Below, in pieces: positions 34,267 through 45,060 of a DNA stretch of 64,000 nt; the stretch's first letter is position 1, and the number at the start of each line of letters is the position of its first letter. The position numbers and the translations under genes are program-made. Under the pieces are notes generated by a model. It saw nothing but the letters and a program-made list of their open reading frames with translations, was not told the DNA's origin and searched no databases. The DNA is taken from positions 1 through 64,000 of the forward strand of contig NZ_KB906680.1 in the NCBI RefSeq assembly GCF_000381545.1. The letters are read 5' to 3'. Source of the stretch: Rhodonellum psychrophilum GCM71 = DSM 17998. Its GTDB lineage: Bacteria > Bacteroidota > Bacteroidia > Cytophagales > Cyclobacteriaceae.

Positions 34267-35795
34267 CCTTTTGTTTTGTCAAGCACAAATTTTTCCCAGT
34301 CCCTAAAATCGGCTTCTTTCATTACCCTTGGGAATTTGACCTGCCCTCCTTTTTGTTTGGTTTCCTCGGTCCATTCTTGGAATAAATTCACAGGGATCAA
34401 TTTGGCCTCAACAGATTTGAGGGCTTTGCCTCTTGCTACTTTATAATTTTTGTTGTTTTCCTGAAGAAGCGCATCTATGCGATTGGCAATTGCTTTTTCG
34501 TCCCGATCGATATTTCCATCCAATCCCAGATACCATCGGTGCAAGTATTCGCCCTCTTCCAGGATCGCCGAAACCGTGAATTCTTTGATGTCACAGTCAA
34601 ATTCTTCCCCAATTTGTTCCAAAGCCTTGTTCATTTGGATGACAGACAATTGTGAACCCACCACATTCAGGAAGTGCTTGGTCCTGCCGGTGATTTTAAT
34701 TTCCGCCTTGTCCTTATCCGTAAAGGCGACGGTATCCCCGATCATGTATCTCCAAGCACCAGATACTGTACTGATTATCAATACATAATCCACACCTACT
34801 TCAACCTCCCCGATTTTAAGCGACTTCACATCCGGCTTCACTGTCCCGTCATCGTTCATGTTTTCGGGAAGGAAAGGGACAAACTCAAAATACACCCCAT
34901 TGTCCGTAATCAGCGCCATGGAATCGGTGTCCTTTCTGATCTGGGTAGCGAGGTATCCTTCCGAAGAAAGATAAGTATCGATGACCGTGATGGGTTTTGA
35001 GGTGATTTTTTCGAAACTCTTTCTATAAGGTTCAAAGGCCACGCCACCGGATGTGTATACTTGAAAATTTGGCCAAATTTCATGGATATCGCTTGCGTTG
35101 TGGTAGGCAATCACCTTCTTCATCATCAGTTCAATCCAAGCAGGAATCCCGGAAATCCCACCGATATCCCAATTTTTCGCCTCTTTGGCCAATGCTTCCA
35201 CCCTTTCATCCCAATCGTTGATGGATGAAATCTCCTTTCCCGGACGGTAAAATCCATCAAACCAAAACGGGATCTGACTGGCACTGATGCCACTGATTTC
35301 CCCTTCCAGATGGCCGTTGACTTCCTTCAGGTCCGTGCTGCTGCCAAACATCAGGATTTCCTTCTCAAAAAACTCTGCAGGAAGGTCAAAATCAGCGATC
35401 CCCTTGATTTGCTGCATTCCGGCTTTTCGGATGGAAATCAACATGTCCTCGGTCACGGGAATGTGTTTCTTGGTACTCGTGGTCCCACTGGAAACCGCAA
35501 AATAACTCACCTTTCCGGGCCAAGTGATGTCTTCCCCTCCGTCGATCACCTTTTGCCACCACTGCTCCCGGAGGGTGTCATAACTGAAATAGGGAACCTC
35601 CGCGGCAAATGCTTGGTGAAGGTCCTCCTCATTGAGGATTTTCTCAAATTGATAATATTTACCAAAAGCCGTTCCTTTGGCTTTTTTGAGTAAATCCTTC
35701 AAAACCGTTTCCTGTGCCTCGACAGGATCGGGATGGCTGAAGATTTTACCGGATACTTCAACTGCCTTTTTAATTATTTCTCCAATAATGGGCAT
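34257..35795 (-). CDS. GH3 auxin-responsive-promoter family acyl-adenylating enzyme
   Basis: The product is 512 residues, normal for this family of acid-amido synthetases (unrelated to glycoside hydrolase family 3). It shows the ATP-binding loop FAVSSGTTSTKKHIPVTE (about 97-114), the second block VYTSGGVAFEPYRK, and a C-terminal segment with the GRTKHFLNVVGSQLS motif (about 370). These enzymes adenylate a carboxylic acid and transfer it to an amine. Plant members conjugate auxin or jasmonate; bacterial roles are mostly undefined. It is a single minus-strand gene. Its stop codon lies in a repeat remnant. Confidence 0.9.
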   Translation of the reverse strand: MPIIGEIIKKAVEVSGKIFSHPDPVEAQETVLKDLLKKAKGTAFGKYYQFEKILNEEDLHQAFAAEVPYFSYDTLREQWWQKVIDGGEDITWPGKVSYFAVSSGTTSTKKHIPVTEDMLISIRKAGMQQIKGIADFDLPAEFFEKEILMFGSSTDLKEVNGHLEGEISGISASQIPFWFDGFYRPGKEISSINDWDERVEALAKEAKNWDIGGISGIPAWIELMMKKVIAYHNASDIHEIWPNFQVYTSGGVAFEPYRKSFEKITSKPITVIDTYLSSEGYLATQIRKDTDSMALITDNGVYFEFVPFLPENMNDDGTVKPDVKSLKIGEVEVGVDYVLIISTVSGAWRYMIGDTVAFTDKDKAEIKITGRTKHFLNVVGSQLSVIQMNKALEQIGEEFDCDIKEFTVSAILEEGEYLHRWYLGLDGNIDRDEKAIANRIDALLQENNKNYKVARGKALKSVEAKLIPVNLFQEWTEETKQKGGQVKFPRVMKEADFRDWEKFVLDKTKGST

Positions 35796-36445
35796 GGTAC
35801 TGGGCTGGTTTAATGATGGTATTTAGGATAAATTAAAATCTGGAACCAATCTTTTAGGATTTTTTTCGTGAAAAATAATTAAAGAAAAATAATTCTGCAA
35901 AATTCTTTCCCTTTTGTTTGCTTCCGAAAATGCACCTTGAATTTCAACTTTGAAACCAATCCTTTCGGCAAAAAAGAGTTTGCTTGGCAGTTTTCAGTGG
36001 CATAAATGCAAATTTCCAATTTGAAATTCAAGATCTTGAAATTCATCAAAGACCATTCCTTTTTTGGAAGTTAAAGCCGTTAATTTTAACTTTTTTCACT
36101 CTGCAAAATCCACAACTTGGGAAGACAGATTGCATTTTCACAATCGAAGCAGGTCAAAACTCAATATTGCTTTCTACAACAAAAATCAATTTTATGGAAT
36201 TTTGTTTATAGGGAAACCCGATGAAGACTGAATTCAATAAGTTTTTATTTAACTAAGAGGATATTAAAAATTAATGTGTTTTATTTAAGGTAAAATGCTC
36301 TTTGCCCATTGAAAATTTCTCGACATCCCCACGTCACATCCATTCGATATCGCTTTTGGCATGAAAAAAGTGGGTTTAATAACAAAAAAACGTGAGAATT
36401 GGTGGCGTTTTTATTTGGTTAAATCTTACTGTTTGGATAACCTAT
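35796..36445. other. Intergenic region between divergent GH3 and GH16 genes
   Basis: About 650 bp, AT-rich, with no gene, repeat copy or convincing promoter box that I can support. Confidence 0.4.
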
Positions 36446-37303
36446 ATGATTTGTAAAATTAAATTGCCCTTTTTGTTGGTTTTATTACTTTTGACTTTCA
36501 TTTCATGCAAAGAGGATGAAAAGGTAGAGGAAGTATTGTGTGATCCTTGTGAAAGCCCTCTGAGTTATGAAGGTTATAATTTGGTTTGGAATGATGAATT
36601 CGAAGGGTCAAATCTTTCTGCAAATTGGACTTCAGATTTTGGAGATGGTTGTCCTTTAATTTGCGGATGGGGTACGAATGAATTGCAATATTACCAAACG
36701 GAGAACACGGAGATAAAAGAAGGTTTTTTGATTATCACCGCCAAAAAAGAAACCGTCCTGAATAGCAATTACACCTCTTCCAGAATCAAAACAGAAAACC
36801 AAAAGACATTTACATTTGGCAGAATCGATATTCGTGCCCAGTTACCCAAAGGTCAGGGAATATGGCCTGGAATATGGATGTTGGGGGAAAATATCAATGA
36901 GGTGGGATGGCCATCCGCAGGGCAAATCAATATTGCCGAAATGATCGGAGGAAAAGCCGATGGAAAGGACAATACCATTTTCGGGGCAATTTATTGGGGA
37001 AATAATGGGGATTCGGGTTATAAAACCGGTACAAAGAGGCTGAGCAAGGGTGTATTCAACGATAAACCCCATGTTTTTTCACTCTCTTGGGACAATGAGA
37101 AAATCGTTTGGCTTTTGGACAATAGCCCCTATTTTGAAATGGATATTCGGTCCGCAAGTTTTGATGCCTTTAGAAAACCATTCTTTTTATTGTTTAATGT
37201 TGCCGTAGGGGGTGACTATGTGGGGAATCCAGATGCAAGCACCGTTTTTCCACAACAAATGAAAATCGATTACATCCGGGTGTTTCAAAAAACCCCCGGC
37301 TAA
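36446..37303 (+). CDS. GH16-fold lipoprotein with substituted catalytic nucleophile
   Basis: From ATG 36446 the product is 285 residues. MICKIKLPFLLVLLLLTFISC is a lipoprotein signal. The jelly-roll is clear: NLVWNDEFEGSNLSANWT, GWGTNELQYYQTEN, YTSSRIKTENQKTFTFGRIDIRAQLPKGQGIWPGIWMLG, and the C-terminal FLLFNVAVGGDYVGNPDASTVFPQQMKIDYIRVFQ. The family's catalytic E-I-D-x-x-E reads Q-I-N-I-A-E here (Q160, N162, E165; codons CAA at 36923 and AAT at 36929). The nucleophile Glu and assisting Asp are both amidated while the acid Glu is kept, so it is probably not a hydrolase and may bind beta-1,3-glucan-type substrates at the surface. Confidence 0.85.
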   Translation: MICKIKLPFLLVLLLLTFISCKEDEKVEEVLCDPCESPLSYEGYNLVWNDEFEGSNLSANWTSDFGDGCPLICGWGTNELQYYQTENTEIKEGFLIITAKKETVLNSNYTSSRIKTENQKTFTFGRIDIRAQLPKGQGIWPGIWMLGENINEVGWPSAGQINIAEMIGGKADGKDNTIFGAIYWGNNGDSGYKTGTKRLSKGVFNDKPHVFSLSWDNEKIVWLLDNSPYFEMDIRSASFDAFRKPFFLLFNVAVGGDYVGNPDASTVFPQQMKIDYIRVFQKTPG

Positions 37304-37503
37304 ACGATACAGAGACTTCACTTCCATTCGAAATACTTCCCATTCCACAAAAGCTTTACCTGCTAGATGCATAGCCAATATGGTACAAATGGTATGCAAA
37401 TATGAATGAATACTCAATACGGAATTTGTCTTCACCCGAAAAAACCCTTCACCAGACCCTGTTTTTCTTTCAAAAAAGTACTTCTTTTTGGGCATCGGAC
37501 GAT

Positions 37504-37736
37504 TTTAACCCGAATTCTAAGACCGCGGAAAAGTAACGCAAAGCGTCTAACTTGAGGTGAGTTCGATTGAAATATCCATTCCGTTTCCCAAGGGATCTTG
37601 AACCTGCAAAAAAATCAGACCATTAGGAGAATACGCTATAGTGCCAAAATGGTGAAGTCATAAACTGTAAACATAGACTGATGATGAAGATTTTTCAGGA
37701 TGGAAAGAGATTGTTAATGCATAAATCGGGTATAAA
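37504..37736 (+). repeat. Dispersed repeat copy N (long type)
   Basis: Forward, about 233 bp: ttttaacccgaattctaagac, ggaaaagtaacg, a decayed hairpin (gcgtctaacttgaggtg), aaaaaaatcagaccatta, aatggtgaagtcataaac, and gttaatgcataaatcggg. It lies between convergent GH16 and CE1 genes. Confidence 0.75.
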
Positions 37737-37819
37737 TTAGAAAAGAACACAGTTCTCCGACAAATTTTTAGGGATTTTTCAATTGGAGTACTTGTAAATA
37801 CAGCTCTGCCCAAGGGACA

Positions 37820-39073
<1,254 letters not shown>

Positions 39074-39081
39074 TACTTTTG
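39074..39081 (+). promoter_or_regulatory. -7 promoter box TACTTTTG for the SDR gene
   Basis: An exact TAnnTTTG match 22 bp before the ATG at 39103. A TTTC at 39055 is the nearest -33 candidate, but its spacing is shorter than usual. AGGAG at 39097-39101 is too close to the ATG to be a good ribosome binding site. Confidence 0.45.
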
Positions 39082-39102
39082 CACCCTTGAAAGTTTAGGA
39101 GC

Positions 39103-40662
39103 ATGGAGAAGGAAATAGAATCTGGCGAATCAGTGAAGATCAGCCAAGGACAAATAGAACAGTGCATTGCGATTCTGGAGCAACTGAATGCAGATACGAA
39201 TCAGATTTTTGACATTCCGAAAGAGCAAAGGGTGGCTTTGCTGATGGCTGCCGGTAAATTTTCCCGCCCGAGCAAGGAGGAATTGAAAAAGCGGAAAAGA
39301 GGCGCTAAAAAAGTCAATCAAAAGAAAATTGCGGCCATTGCTATTCAAGCCCGCAATGCAACGGGGATTCGAAGTGCACGGGAAGCATCCATTTTTATCG
39401 CGCCGGCCATGTTGACATTGACGGGTGACGAGGCCGAGAAAGCTGTCCTCCTCGATTCTCCCCGGGAATGCTATGTCTGCAAGGCTTCTTACAACAGACT
39501 CCACCATTTCTATGACACGATGTGTCCCGAGTGCGGGGATTTCAATTATGCCAAACGCTTCCAAAATGCAGATCTTACCGGGCAAGTTGCCTTGGTGACC
39601 GGCTCCAGGTTGAAAATCGGATACCACATCACGCTGATGATGTTGCGGGCCGGAGCAACCGTCATTGCCACTACCCGATTTCCGGTGGATTCAGCCCTGC
39701 GCTTTGCCAAAGAGCCCGATTTTAAGGAATGGGCAAGCAGATTGAAAATCCATGGCTTGGACCTGCGACATATTCCCAGTGTGGAAATTTTCTGCAATTT
39801 TATCGAGCAGCAATACGACCGACTGGACATCCTGATCAACAATGCCGCACAAACGGTAAGGAGACCTTCAGGATTTTACCAACACCTGATGGCCAATGAA
39901 ATCCTGGAACTGAAAGACCTTTCTTTGGATGCGCAGCACCTGCTTTCAGATCATGGCGCCTGCCTGCAGGAACTGAAGACATTGAGTCAGGGATATTCCG
40001 AAGGCGAATACAAAAACCTGCCGGTTTCCTGGCATGGAAAGCAGCTGGGCATAGGCCTGAGTTCCTCTGCCAAGCTGACCCAGATTCCTTACAGCATAGA
40101 CGATTCGATCAGTACGGAGGAGATTTTTCCCCTTGGCAAGCTGGATGCAGACTTGCAGCAAGTGGACCTGAGGAAAACGAACAGCTGGCGGCTGAAACTT
40201 GGAGAAATCCACACCAACGAGATGCTGGAAGTGCAGCTGGTCAATTCCGTGGCTCCATTTGTCTTGTGCAACAGGCTGGTCAATTTGATGAAAAGAGAGA
40301 ATACCGGCAAGAAACACATCATCAACGTGTCCGCCATGGAGGGTAAATTCCACCAGTTCCACAAGGAATCTCGCCATCCGCATACCAATATGGCCAAAGC
40401 CGCTTTGAACATGATGACACTCACAGCAGCATCCGACTTCGTGAAGTTCGGGATCTATACCAATGCCGTCGATACCGGCTGGGTGACCGACGAGGATCCT
40501 GCAGACCTTGCGCGTATCAAGCAGGAATTGCATGATTTCCAGCCTCCCCTCGACATTGTCGATGGTGCAGCGCGGGTGATGGATCCACTTTTTGACGGCA
40601 TCAATACCGGCAAACATTGGTGCGGAAAGTTTCTGAAGGATTATAAGCCCACGAGCTGGTAG
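39103..40662 (+). CDS. Large SDR-family oxidoreductase with internal zinc-knuckle
   Basis: The product is 519 residues, about twice a classical SDR. An N-terminal extension (1-120) is helical and basic. A four-cysteine segment (about 126-150: [16 protein letters not shown] then MCPEC) precedes the Rossmann domain [33 protein letters not shown] (about 165-200). Later come [21 protein letters not shown] and [11 protein letters not shown]. The usual YxxxK is replaced by HTNMAK, where Thr occupies the Tyr position while Lys is kept. From memory this large SDR type with the Cys segment is conserved across bacteria and some eukaryotes, so this is a family trait. Reaction unknown. Confidence 0.8.
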   Translation: MEKEIESGESVKISQGQIEQCIAILEQLNADTNQIFDIPKEQRVALLMAAGKFSRPSKEELKKRKRGAKKVNQKKIAAIAIQARNATGIRSAREASIFIAPAMLTLTGDEAEKAVLLDSPRECYVCKASYNRLHHFYDTMCPECGDFNYAKRFQNADLTGQVALVTGSRLKIGYHITLMMLRAGATVIATTRFPVDSALRFAKEPDFKEWASRLKIHGLDLRHIPSVEIFCNFIEQQYDRLDILINNAAQTVRRPSGFYQHLMANEILELKDLSLDAQHLLSDHGACLQELKTLSQGYSEGEYKNLPVSWHGKQLGIGLSSSAKLTQIPYSIDDSISTEEIFPLGKLDADLQQVDLRKTNSWRLKLGEIHTNEMLEVQLVNSVAPFVLCNRLVNLMKRENTGKKHIINVSAMEGKFHQFHKESRHPHTNMAKAALNMMTLTAASDFVKFGIYTNAVDTGWVTDEDPADLARIKQELHDFQPPLDIVDGAARVMDPLFDGINTGKHWCGKFLKDYKPTSW

Positions 40663-40673
40663 CACCGGGAAAT

Positions 40674-40728
40674 ATGACCAGAATTTTCAATTCTGGTCAT
40701 TTGTAGGTCAAGATTATAAATCTTGACC
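40674..40728. repeat. Two tandem perfect palindromes
   Basis: ATGACCAGAATT-TTC-AATTCTGGTCAT (40674-40700) has 12-bp perfect arms. GGTCAAGATT-ATA-AATCTTGACC (40706-40728) has 10-bp perfect arms. They are five bases apart, lie between the SDR stop and the cas6 stop (convergent genes), and lack T-runs. Confidence 0.85.
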
Positions 40729-40873
40729 AGCCGACGCTATTCGATATATGAAATGTTGCATCCAGACACAAGCGATTTGTAATCCCCTAAGCTGAAGAGG
40801 ACCATTATTGCCATTTTTTGAAAATCTGGATGCGAGATTTTAAATGTAAGACAGCGGGAATTTCAATCTCCCA

Positions 40874-41662
40874 TCAAGCCAAAACCCCCACGCATCCGAA
40901 GCCCATCGCATTCTTGCTCCCAAACCCGCCGTAATACCCGAGCTCCTGAAGGATCGGGGAAGCTTTCAGCTTGAAATCGAACTGATAACCGATGACTTTG
41001 ATGGGTTTTTCGCTGAAGGATTTTAGGGTGATTCCTTTCTTTTTTGGCTTACCTATGAGCGAAAAGGAAATTTCGGGACAGTAGCTGTCCAGATCTTTCA
41101 AACCGACGACCTCTGGATGAAAGCTCAAAAATCTTCTGAGCAGATTGGTCTTAAAAACGCAGGAGTATCGTTCGTCCTCTGGCGAAAGATAATCCGCTCC
41201 TCCATCTTTTCGGACAGCACTCAAAAAAACCGGGGAAAGGCAACTGTATTGCATTTCATCCGAAAAATAAACCGGGGCTGCTGCTTCAATCCGCACAACC
41301 TCATAATCCACCTGGCTCAGCTTGTCGCCCAATCCTATCTTTTGGTTTAAAAACAGACCCCTGATGAATCCTTCCGCTGCCCGATCCACAGCAAAGCGGA
41401 TATCCAAAGTGACATTTGTTCCGGTATGTTCCAACCTGTTGAATTCAGGATGGATGATAAAATTATCGAATTTCAACAAGGAGAAGGTAAAAGGTTTATA
41501 ATGCTTGTTTTCGTATTGATAACCCTCAAAATGAAGGAATTGACTGTATTCCGCATCCGCCTGCTCCAAAACCTTATAAATGGCGGAAGACAATTCATAT
41601 TGATAATTCAAAGGCAAAAACCCACTTTTCCCAATCCTTTGTAATTGAAGTAAAAATTGCAT
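40874..41662 (-). CDS. cas6: CRISPR-associated endoribonuclease Cas6, solitary
   Basis: The product is 262 residues, normal for Cas6. Two ferredoxin-like halves are suggested by FLHFEGYQYENKHYKPFTFSLL (the conserved 'H...kpFtfS' region) and by the C-terminal glycine-rich loop ELGYYGGFGSKNAMGFGCVGV, the hallmark of the RAMP fold. Cas6 cuts CRISPR precursor RNA within the repeat hairpin. No other cas gene and no repeat-spacer array is present on either side within this window. It may serve an array elsewhere in the genome or be a relic. The start follows about 470 bp without genes. Confidence 0.85.
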   Translation of the reverse strand: MQFLLQLQRIGKSGFLPLNYQYELSSAIYKVLEQADAEYSQFLHFEGYQYENKHYKPFTFSLLKFDNFIIHPEFNRLEHTGTNVTLDIRFAVDRAAEGFIRGLFLNQKIGLGDKLSQVDYEVVRIEAAAPVYFSDEMQYSCLSPVFLSAVRKDGGADYLSPEDERYSCVFKTNLLRRFLSFHPEVVGLKDLDSYCPEISFSLIGKPKKKGITLKSFSEKPIKVIGYQFDFKLKASPILQELGYYGGFGSKNAMGFGCVGVLA

Positions 41663-41963
41663 CTGTTATGTTAAATAAAACGCTGTAAAAATAAATTCTG
41701 AACTGCTGTATTTGTCCACCTCCTCGCACATCTTTATGTGCTTCTCAATGCCCCATTGCCAAGCTCCACGTTGCGGCAACAACCAATTTATTCCTCATCC
41801 ATAAGAAAGCGACTGACAACTTGTTTTCCCTAAAACAGTCTGGAAACGCCAACAACTTAGTACAAAACCGATCCGACTGCAACAAATTGACGCTACCTGT
41901 CTCGATAAATTTCGATAAAAGACTAAATCTTTCGTAATGCAAAGTAGACATTCCGTTCTTAAT
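41663..41963. other. Intergenic region upstream of cas6
   Basis: No direct-repeat array, no credible gene and no clear promoter. An 84-codon minus-strand frame (41745-41999) crosses a terminator-like hairpin and has no family features. Confidence 0.45.
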
Positions 41964-41990
41964 AAAAAATACCTGAAACAGGGTATTTTT
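41964..41990. terminator. Second hairpin, AAAATACC/GGTATTTT
   Basis: AAAAAATACCTG-AAA-CAGGGTATTTTT forms a stem with one bulged base, A-run on one side and T-run on the other, so it could terminate in both directions. It lies 87 bp beyond the xyl operon terminator and upstream of cas6. Confidence 0.55.
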
Positions 41991-42076
41991 CAACCCCATT
42001 TACCTGTTTAATCTTATATAAAATCCATATATCTATATTTTTCGTTTTTCACAGGATTATGAAAAATTCCAAGCCA

Positions 42077-42105
42077 CAAAAAAACCGATGATTTCCATCA
42101 TCGGT
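42077..42105 (-). terminator. Rho-independent terminator of the xyl operon
   Basis: On the minus strand ACCGATGAT-GGAA-ATCATCGGT is a perfect 9-bp stem followed by TTTTTTT, 30 bp after the xylA stop. Confidence 0.92.
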
Positions 42106-42134
42106 CCTTTTCTAAAGCTTATACCCTTTCGAGA

Positions 42135-43448
42135 CTAAATAAACTGGTTCAAAATGTTTTCATACCGCTCCTGCTTTCCGCTGGTTTGCTTGGGTTCCCC
42201 AACTGACAAGGCATGTGCCCTAAGGTCTTCCAGTTTGAGTTTACCGGTTTCATACTCCTTTCCTTTGCCTGCGTCGAAAGAGGCATATCTTTCCTTTCTC
42301 ATCGACTTGTACTCGGATTTTTCCAGGATTTCACTGGCAATCAACAAGCCTCTTGCAAAGGCATCCATGCTGCCGATATGGGCATGAAACAGATCTTCCA
42401 TGTCGGTGGAATTTCTTCTCAGCTTCGCATCAAAGTTTACACCACCCCCTTGAATACCGTCACTTTCCAGGATCACCAACATCGATTCGGTCAACTCCTG
42501 CAAGTTGATCGCGAACTGGTCGGTATCCCAGCCGTTTTGGTAATCACCACGGTTGGCATCGATACTGCCGAGCATTCCTGCATCCACCGCTACCTGCAAC
42601 TCATGTTGGAAGGTATGACCTGCAAGCGTGGCATGGTTGACTTCCAAATTCAACTTGAAATCCTTGTCCAATCCATGCTGCTTCAAAAACCCGATGACAG
42701 TGGCTGCATCGTAATCATACTGGTGTTTGGTAGGCTCCATCGGCTTCGGCTCGATCAGGAAGTTACCTTTGAACCCTTTGGAACGTGCGTAGTCCCTGGC
42801 CATGGTCAGGAACTGGGCAAGATGTTCGGTTTCCCTTTTCATGTCGGTGTTGAGCAAGGACATGTATCCTTCTCTCCCACCCCAGAACACATAGTTCTCT
42901 CCGCCAAGGGCGATGGTAGCATCTATCGCGTTCTTTACTTGCGTACCGGCCCAAGCCACCACATCAAAATCAGGATTGGTGGAAGCACCGTTCATGTACC
43001 GTGGATTGCTGAACACATTGGCTGTGCCCCAAAGCAATTTCACACCGGTTTCTGCCTGCTTTTGCTTGGCATATTCCACGATGGTTTTCATTCTATGTTC
43101 GTATTCGGCGATATCAGCGCCTTCGTCGATCAAATCGATGTCATGGAAACAATAATAAGGCGCTCCGATTTTGGTGATGAATTCAAATGCCGCATCCATT
43201 TTGTCTTTGGCACGTTGGATAGGATCGGCGGCGGCATCCCAAGGATGTACGATGGTACCGGGACCGAATGGATCTCCGCCATTTCCGCAGAAGGAATGCC
43301 AATAGGCAATGCCAAATCTGAAATGGTCCTTCATGGACTTTCCTGCGATGATTTTGTTTTCATCATAAAATTTAAAAGCCAAAGGATTCTTGGAATCCCT
43401 TCCTTCAAACTTGATCTTTTCGATGTTTGGGAAAAATGTTTTCGACAT
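42135..43448 (-). CDS. xylA: Xylose isomerase
   Basis: The product is 437 residues, typical of the class II (longer) xylose isomerases. Hallmarks are the N-terminal [20 protein letters not shown], the active-site His/Asp region [60 protein letters not shown], and [17 protein letters not shown] with metal ligands. It converts D-xylose to D-xylulose in the cytoplasm. It is the last gene of the minus-strand operon symporter-xylB-xylA, 104 bp after xylB and before a strong terminator. Confidence 0.98.
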   Translation of the reverse strand: MSKTFFPNIEKIKFEGRDSKNPLAFKFYDENKIIAGKSMKDHFRFGIAYWHSFCGNGGDPFGPGTIVHPWDAAADPIQRAKDKMDAAFEFITKIGAPYYCFHDIDLIDEGADIAEYEHRMKTIVEYAKQKQAETGVKLLWGTANVFSNPRYMNGASTNPDFDVVAWAGTQVKNAIDATIALGGENYVFWGGREGYMSLLNTDMKRETEHLAQFLTMARDYARSKGFKGNFLIEPKPMEPTKHQYDYDAATVIGFLKQHGLDKDFKLNLEVNHATLAGHTFQHELQVAVDAGMLGSIDANRGDYQNGWDTDQFAINLQELTESMLVILESDGIQGGGVNFDAKLRRNSTDMEDLFHAHIGSMDAFARGLLIASEILEKSEYKSMRKERYASFDAGKGKEYETGKLKLEDLRAHALSVGEPKQTSGKQERYENILNQFI

Positions 43449-43551
43449 GGTTAAATAGGTTTTGTTGTGATAGACCGAAGACCATCTTGGGCTCCGGATA
43501 TTGTTTGTTGTATAAAATTATTGTTTTGACAAGATCGCTGGCATTTCCTGA

Positions 43552-45045
43552 TCAGCTCCGCACCTTCTCCAGCGCACTCAGCCAGTTGGCGTACACCTCG
43601 GCATATTGAGCGACCAATTTCGGTTCTGGGTCGAGGGAGGCGAGTTTTTCCAGACCGCCAAAAGCCTCTTTCGGAGAAGCATAAATTCCCGCTCCGATTC
43701 CTGCGCCCCTAGCGGCTCCCTGAGCACCATCGGTGTCATAGAGTTCCAGCGAAACCTGGTTCATGTTGATGAAAGCCTGCCTGAATAGTGGACTCAAGAA
43801 CATATTTGCCCTTCCCGCCTTGACCGTTTTCATGTTCATCCCCATTTCCTTCATGATGTTGAAACCATAGGTCAGGGCGCTGACGATTCCTTCCTGTCCA
43901 GCCCTGAGCACATGTCTCTTGTCGTGCTTCAATAGATTCAGACCTGAAAGATGGGCACCAAGGCCTTTGTTTTCCATGATCCTTTCCGCTCCATTGCCGA
44001 AGGGGATGAAATTCAATCCTTCTGCACCAACCGGAACTTCCGAGGCCAAAACATTCATTTCCTCATAGGAAATGCTTTCGCCACCAAGTATTTTTTTCAG
44101 CCATGAATTTAAAATCCCGGTGCCGTTCACGCAAAGCAAGACACCATAACGGGGGTTTTCCTGGCGATGATTGACATGTACAAAGGTATTTACTCTTGAT
44201 TTCGGATCATATACCGCTTGTGTACTTACGCCATAAACAGTCCCGGATGTTCCGGCCGTGGTGGCCAGTTCTCCCTCTTCCAAGACATTCAATGAAAATG
44301 CATTGTTGGGTTGATCACCGGATCTGTAGGTCACGGGTACACCTGCTTCAATGCCCAAAAGTGCAGCGACCTTTTCAGTCACTTTTCCCTGTTCGGAAAA
44401 AGAAGGAACTGCCTTCGCCAAAATAGAGGCATCAATGCCATAATGGTCAAGCAAGTTTTGGGAAAGGCCATTGGCTTTGAAATCCCAAAAGATCCCTTCA
44501 GAAAGACCTGTCTCAGAAGTCAGGATTTCTCCCGTAAGTTGCATGGCGACAAAATCACCGGGGAGCATGGCCTTATGAATCCTTGCATACTTCTCAGGTT
44601 CATTTTCTTTGACCCATTTGAGCTTGGAGGCAGTAAAATTTCCCGGGGAATTCAAGAGATGGGGAAGACAAAAGTCCGCTCCCAATTCCTGAAAAGCTTT
44701 GTTTCCGATTTCCACCGCCCGGCTGTCACACCAGATGATGGAGGGGCGGATCACTTCCTGGTTTTTGTCCACCAAAACCAAGCCATGCATCTGGTAAGAA
44801 ATCCCGATTGCCTTCAGTTCTCCTTTTTGGATATGGCCATTCTTCACAATGGCTTGGGTGGTCTCCACGATGTATTTCCACCACATCATGGGATCCTGTT
44901 CGGCCCAGTCTTTTTGTGGTGCATCGATGGTCATTTCTATCTTGGGCAAACCCTCTGAGACAACGACTTTACCGGAATCAGCATCCAATAAAGTGGCTTT
45001 TACCGAAGAACTCCCAATATCATATCCTATTAATAATCTTCTCAT
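43552..45045 (-). CDS. xylB: Xylulokinase (FGGY family)
   Basis: The product is 497 residues. N-terminal phosphate-binding LIGYDIGSSSVKATLLDAD, catalytic-region MHGLVLVDKNQEVIRPSIIWCD, the FGGY block around EGIVSALTYGFNIMKEMGM, and GGLEKLASLDPEPKLVAQYAEVYANW near the end support a sugar kinase specific for xylulose by context. It phosphorylates D-xylulose to the 5-phosphate for the pentose phosphate pathway. It starts 15 bp after the symporter gene. Confidence 0.95.
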   Translation of the reverse strand: MRRLLIGYDIGSSSVKATLLDADSGKVVVSEGLPKIEMTIDAPQKDWAEQDPMMWWKYIVETTQAIVKNGHIQKGELKAIGISYQMHGLVLVDKNQEVIRPSIIWCDSRAVEIGNKAFQELGADFCLPHLLNSPGNFTASKLKWVKENEPEKYARIHKAMLPGDFVAMQLTGEILTSETGLSEGIFWDFKANGLSQNLLDHYGIDASILAKAVPSFSEQGKVTEKVAALLGIEAGVPVTYRSGDQPNNAFSLNVLEEGELATTAGTSGTVYGVSTQAVYDPKSRVNTFVHVNHRQENPRYGVLLCVNGTGILNSWLKKILGGESISYEEMNVLASEVPVGAEGLNFIPFGNGAERIMENKGLGAHLSGLNLLKHDKRHVLRAGQEGIVSALTYGFNIMKEMGMNMKTVKAGRANMFLSPLFRQAFINMNQVSLELYDTDGAQGAARGAGIGAGIYASPKEAFGGLEKLASLDPEPKLVAQYAEVYANWLSALEKVRS

Positions 45046-45060
45046 TTTAAATTGTTCATT

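Noticed and set aside
41745-41999. 84-codon minus-strand frame between cas6 and xylA
   Set aside because: No family features, overlaps a terminator-like hairpin, and no promoter is visible.
40662-42135. CRISPR array beside cas6
   Set aside because: No regularly spaced direct repeats were found on either side; the only repeats are two unlike palindromes.
42213-43454. 413-codon plus-strand frame opposite xylA
   Set aside because: It mirrors a highly conserved gene on the other strand; the composition is Cys/His/Phe-rich and unlike real proteins.
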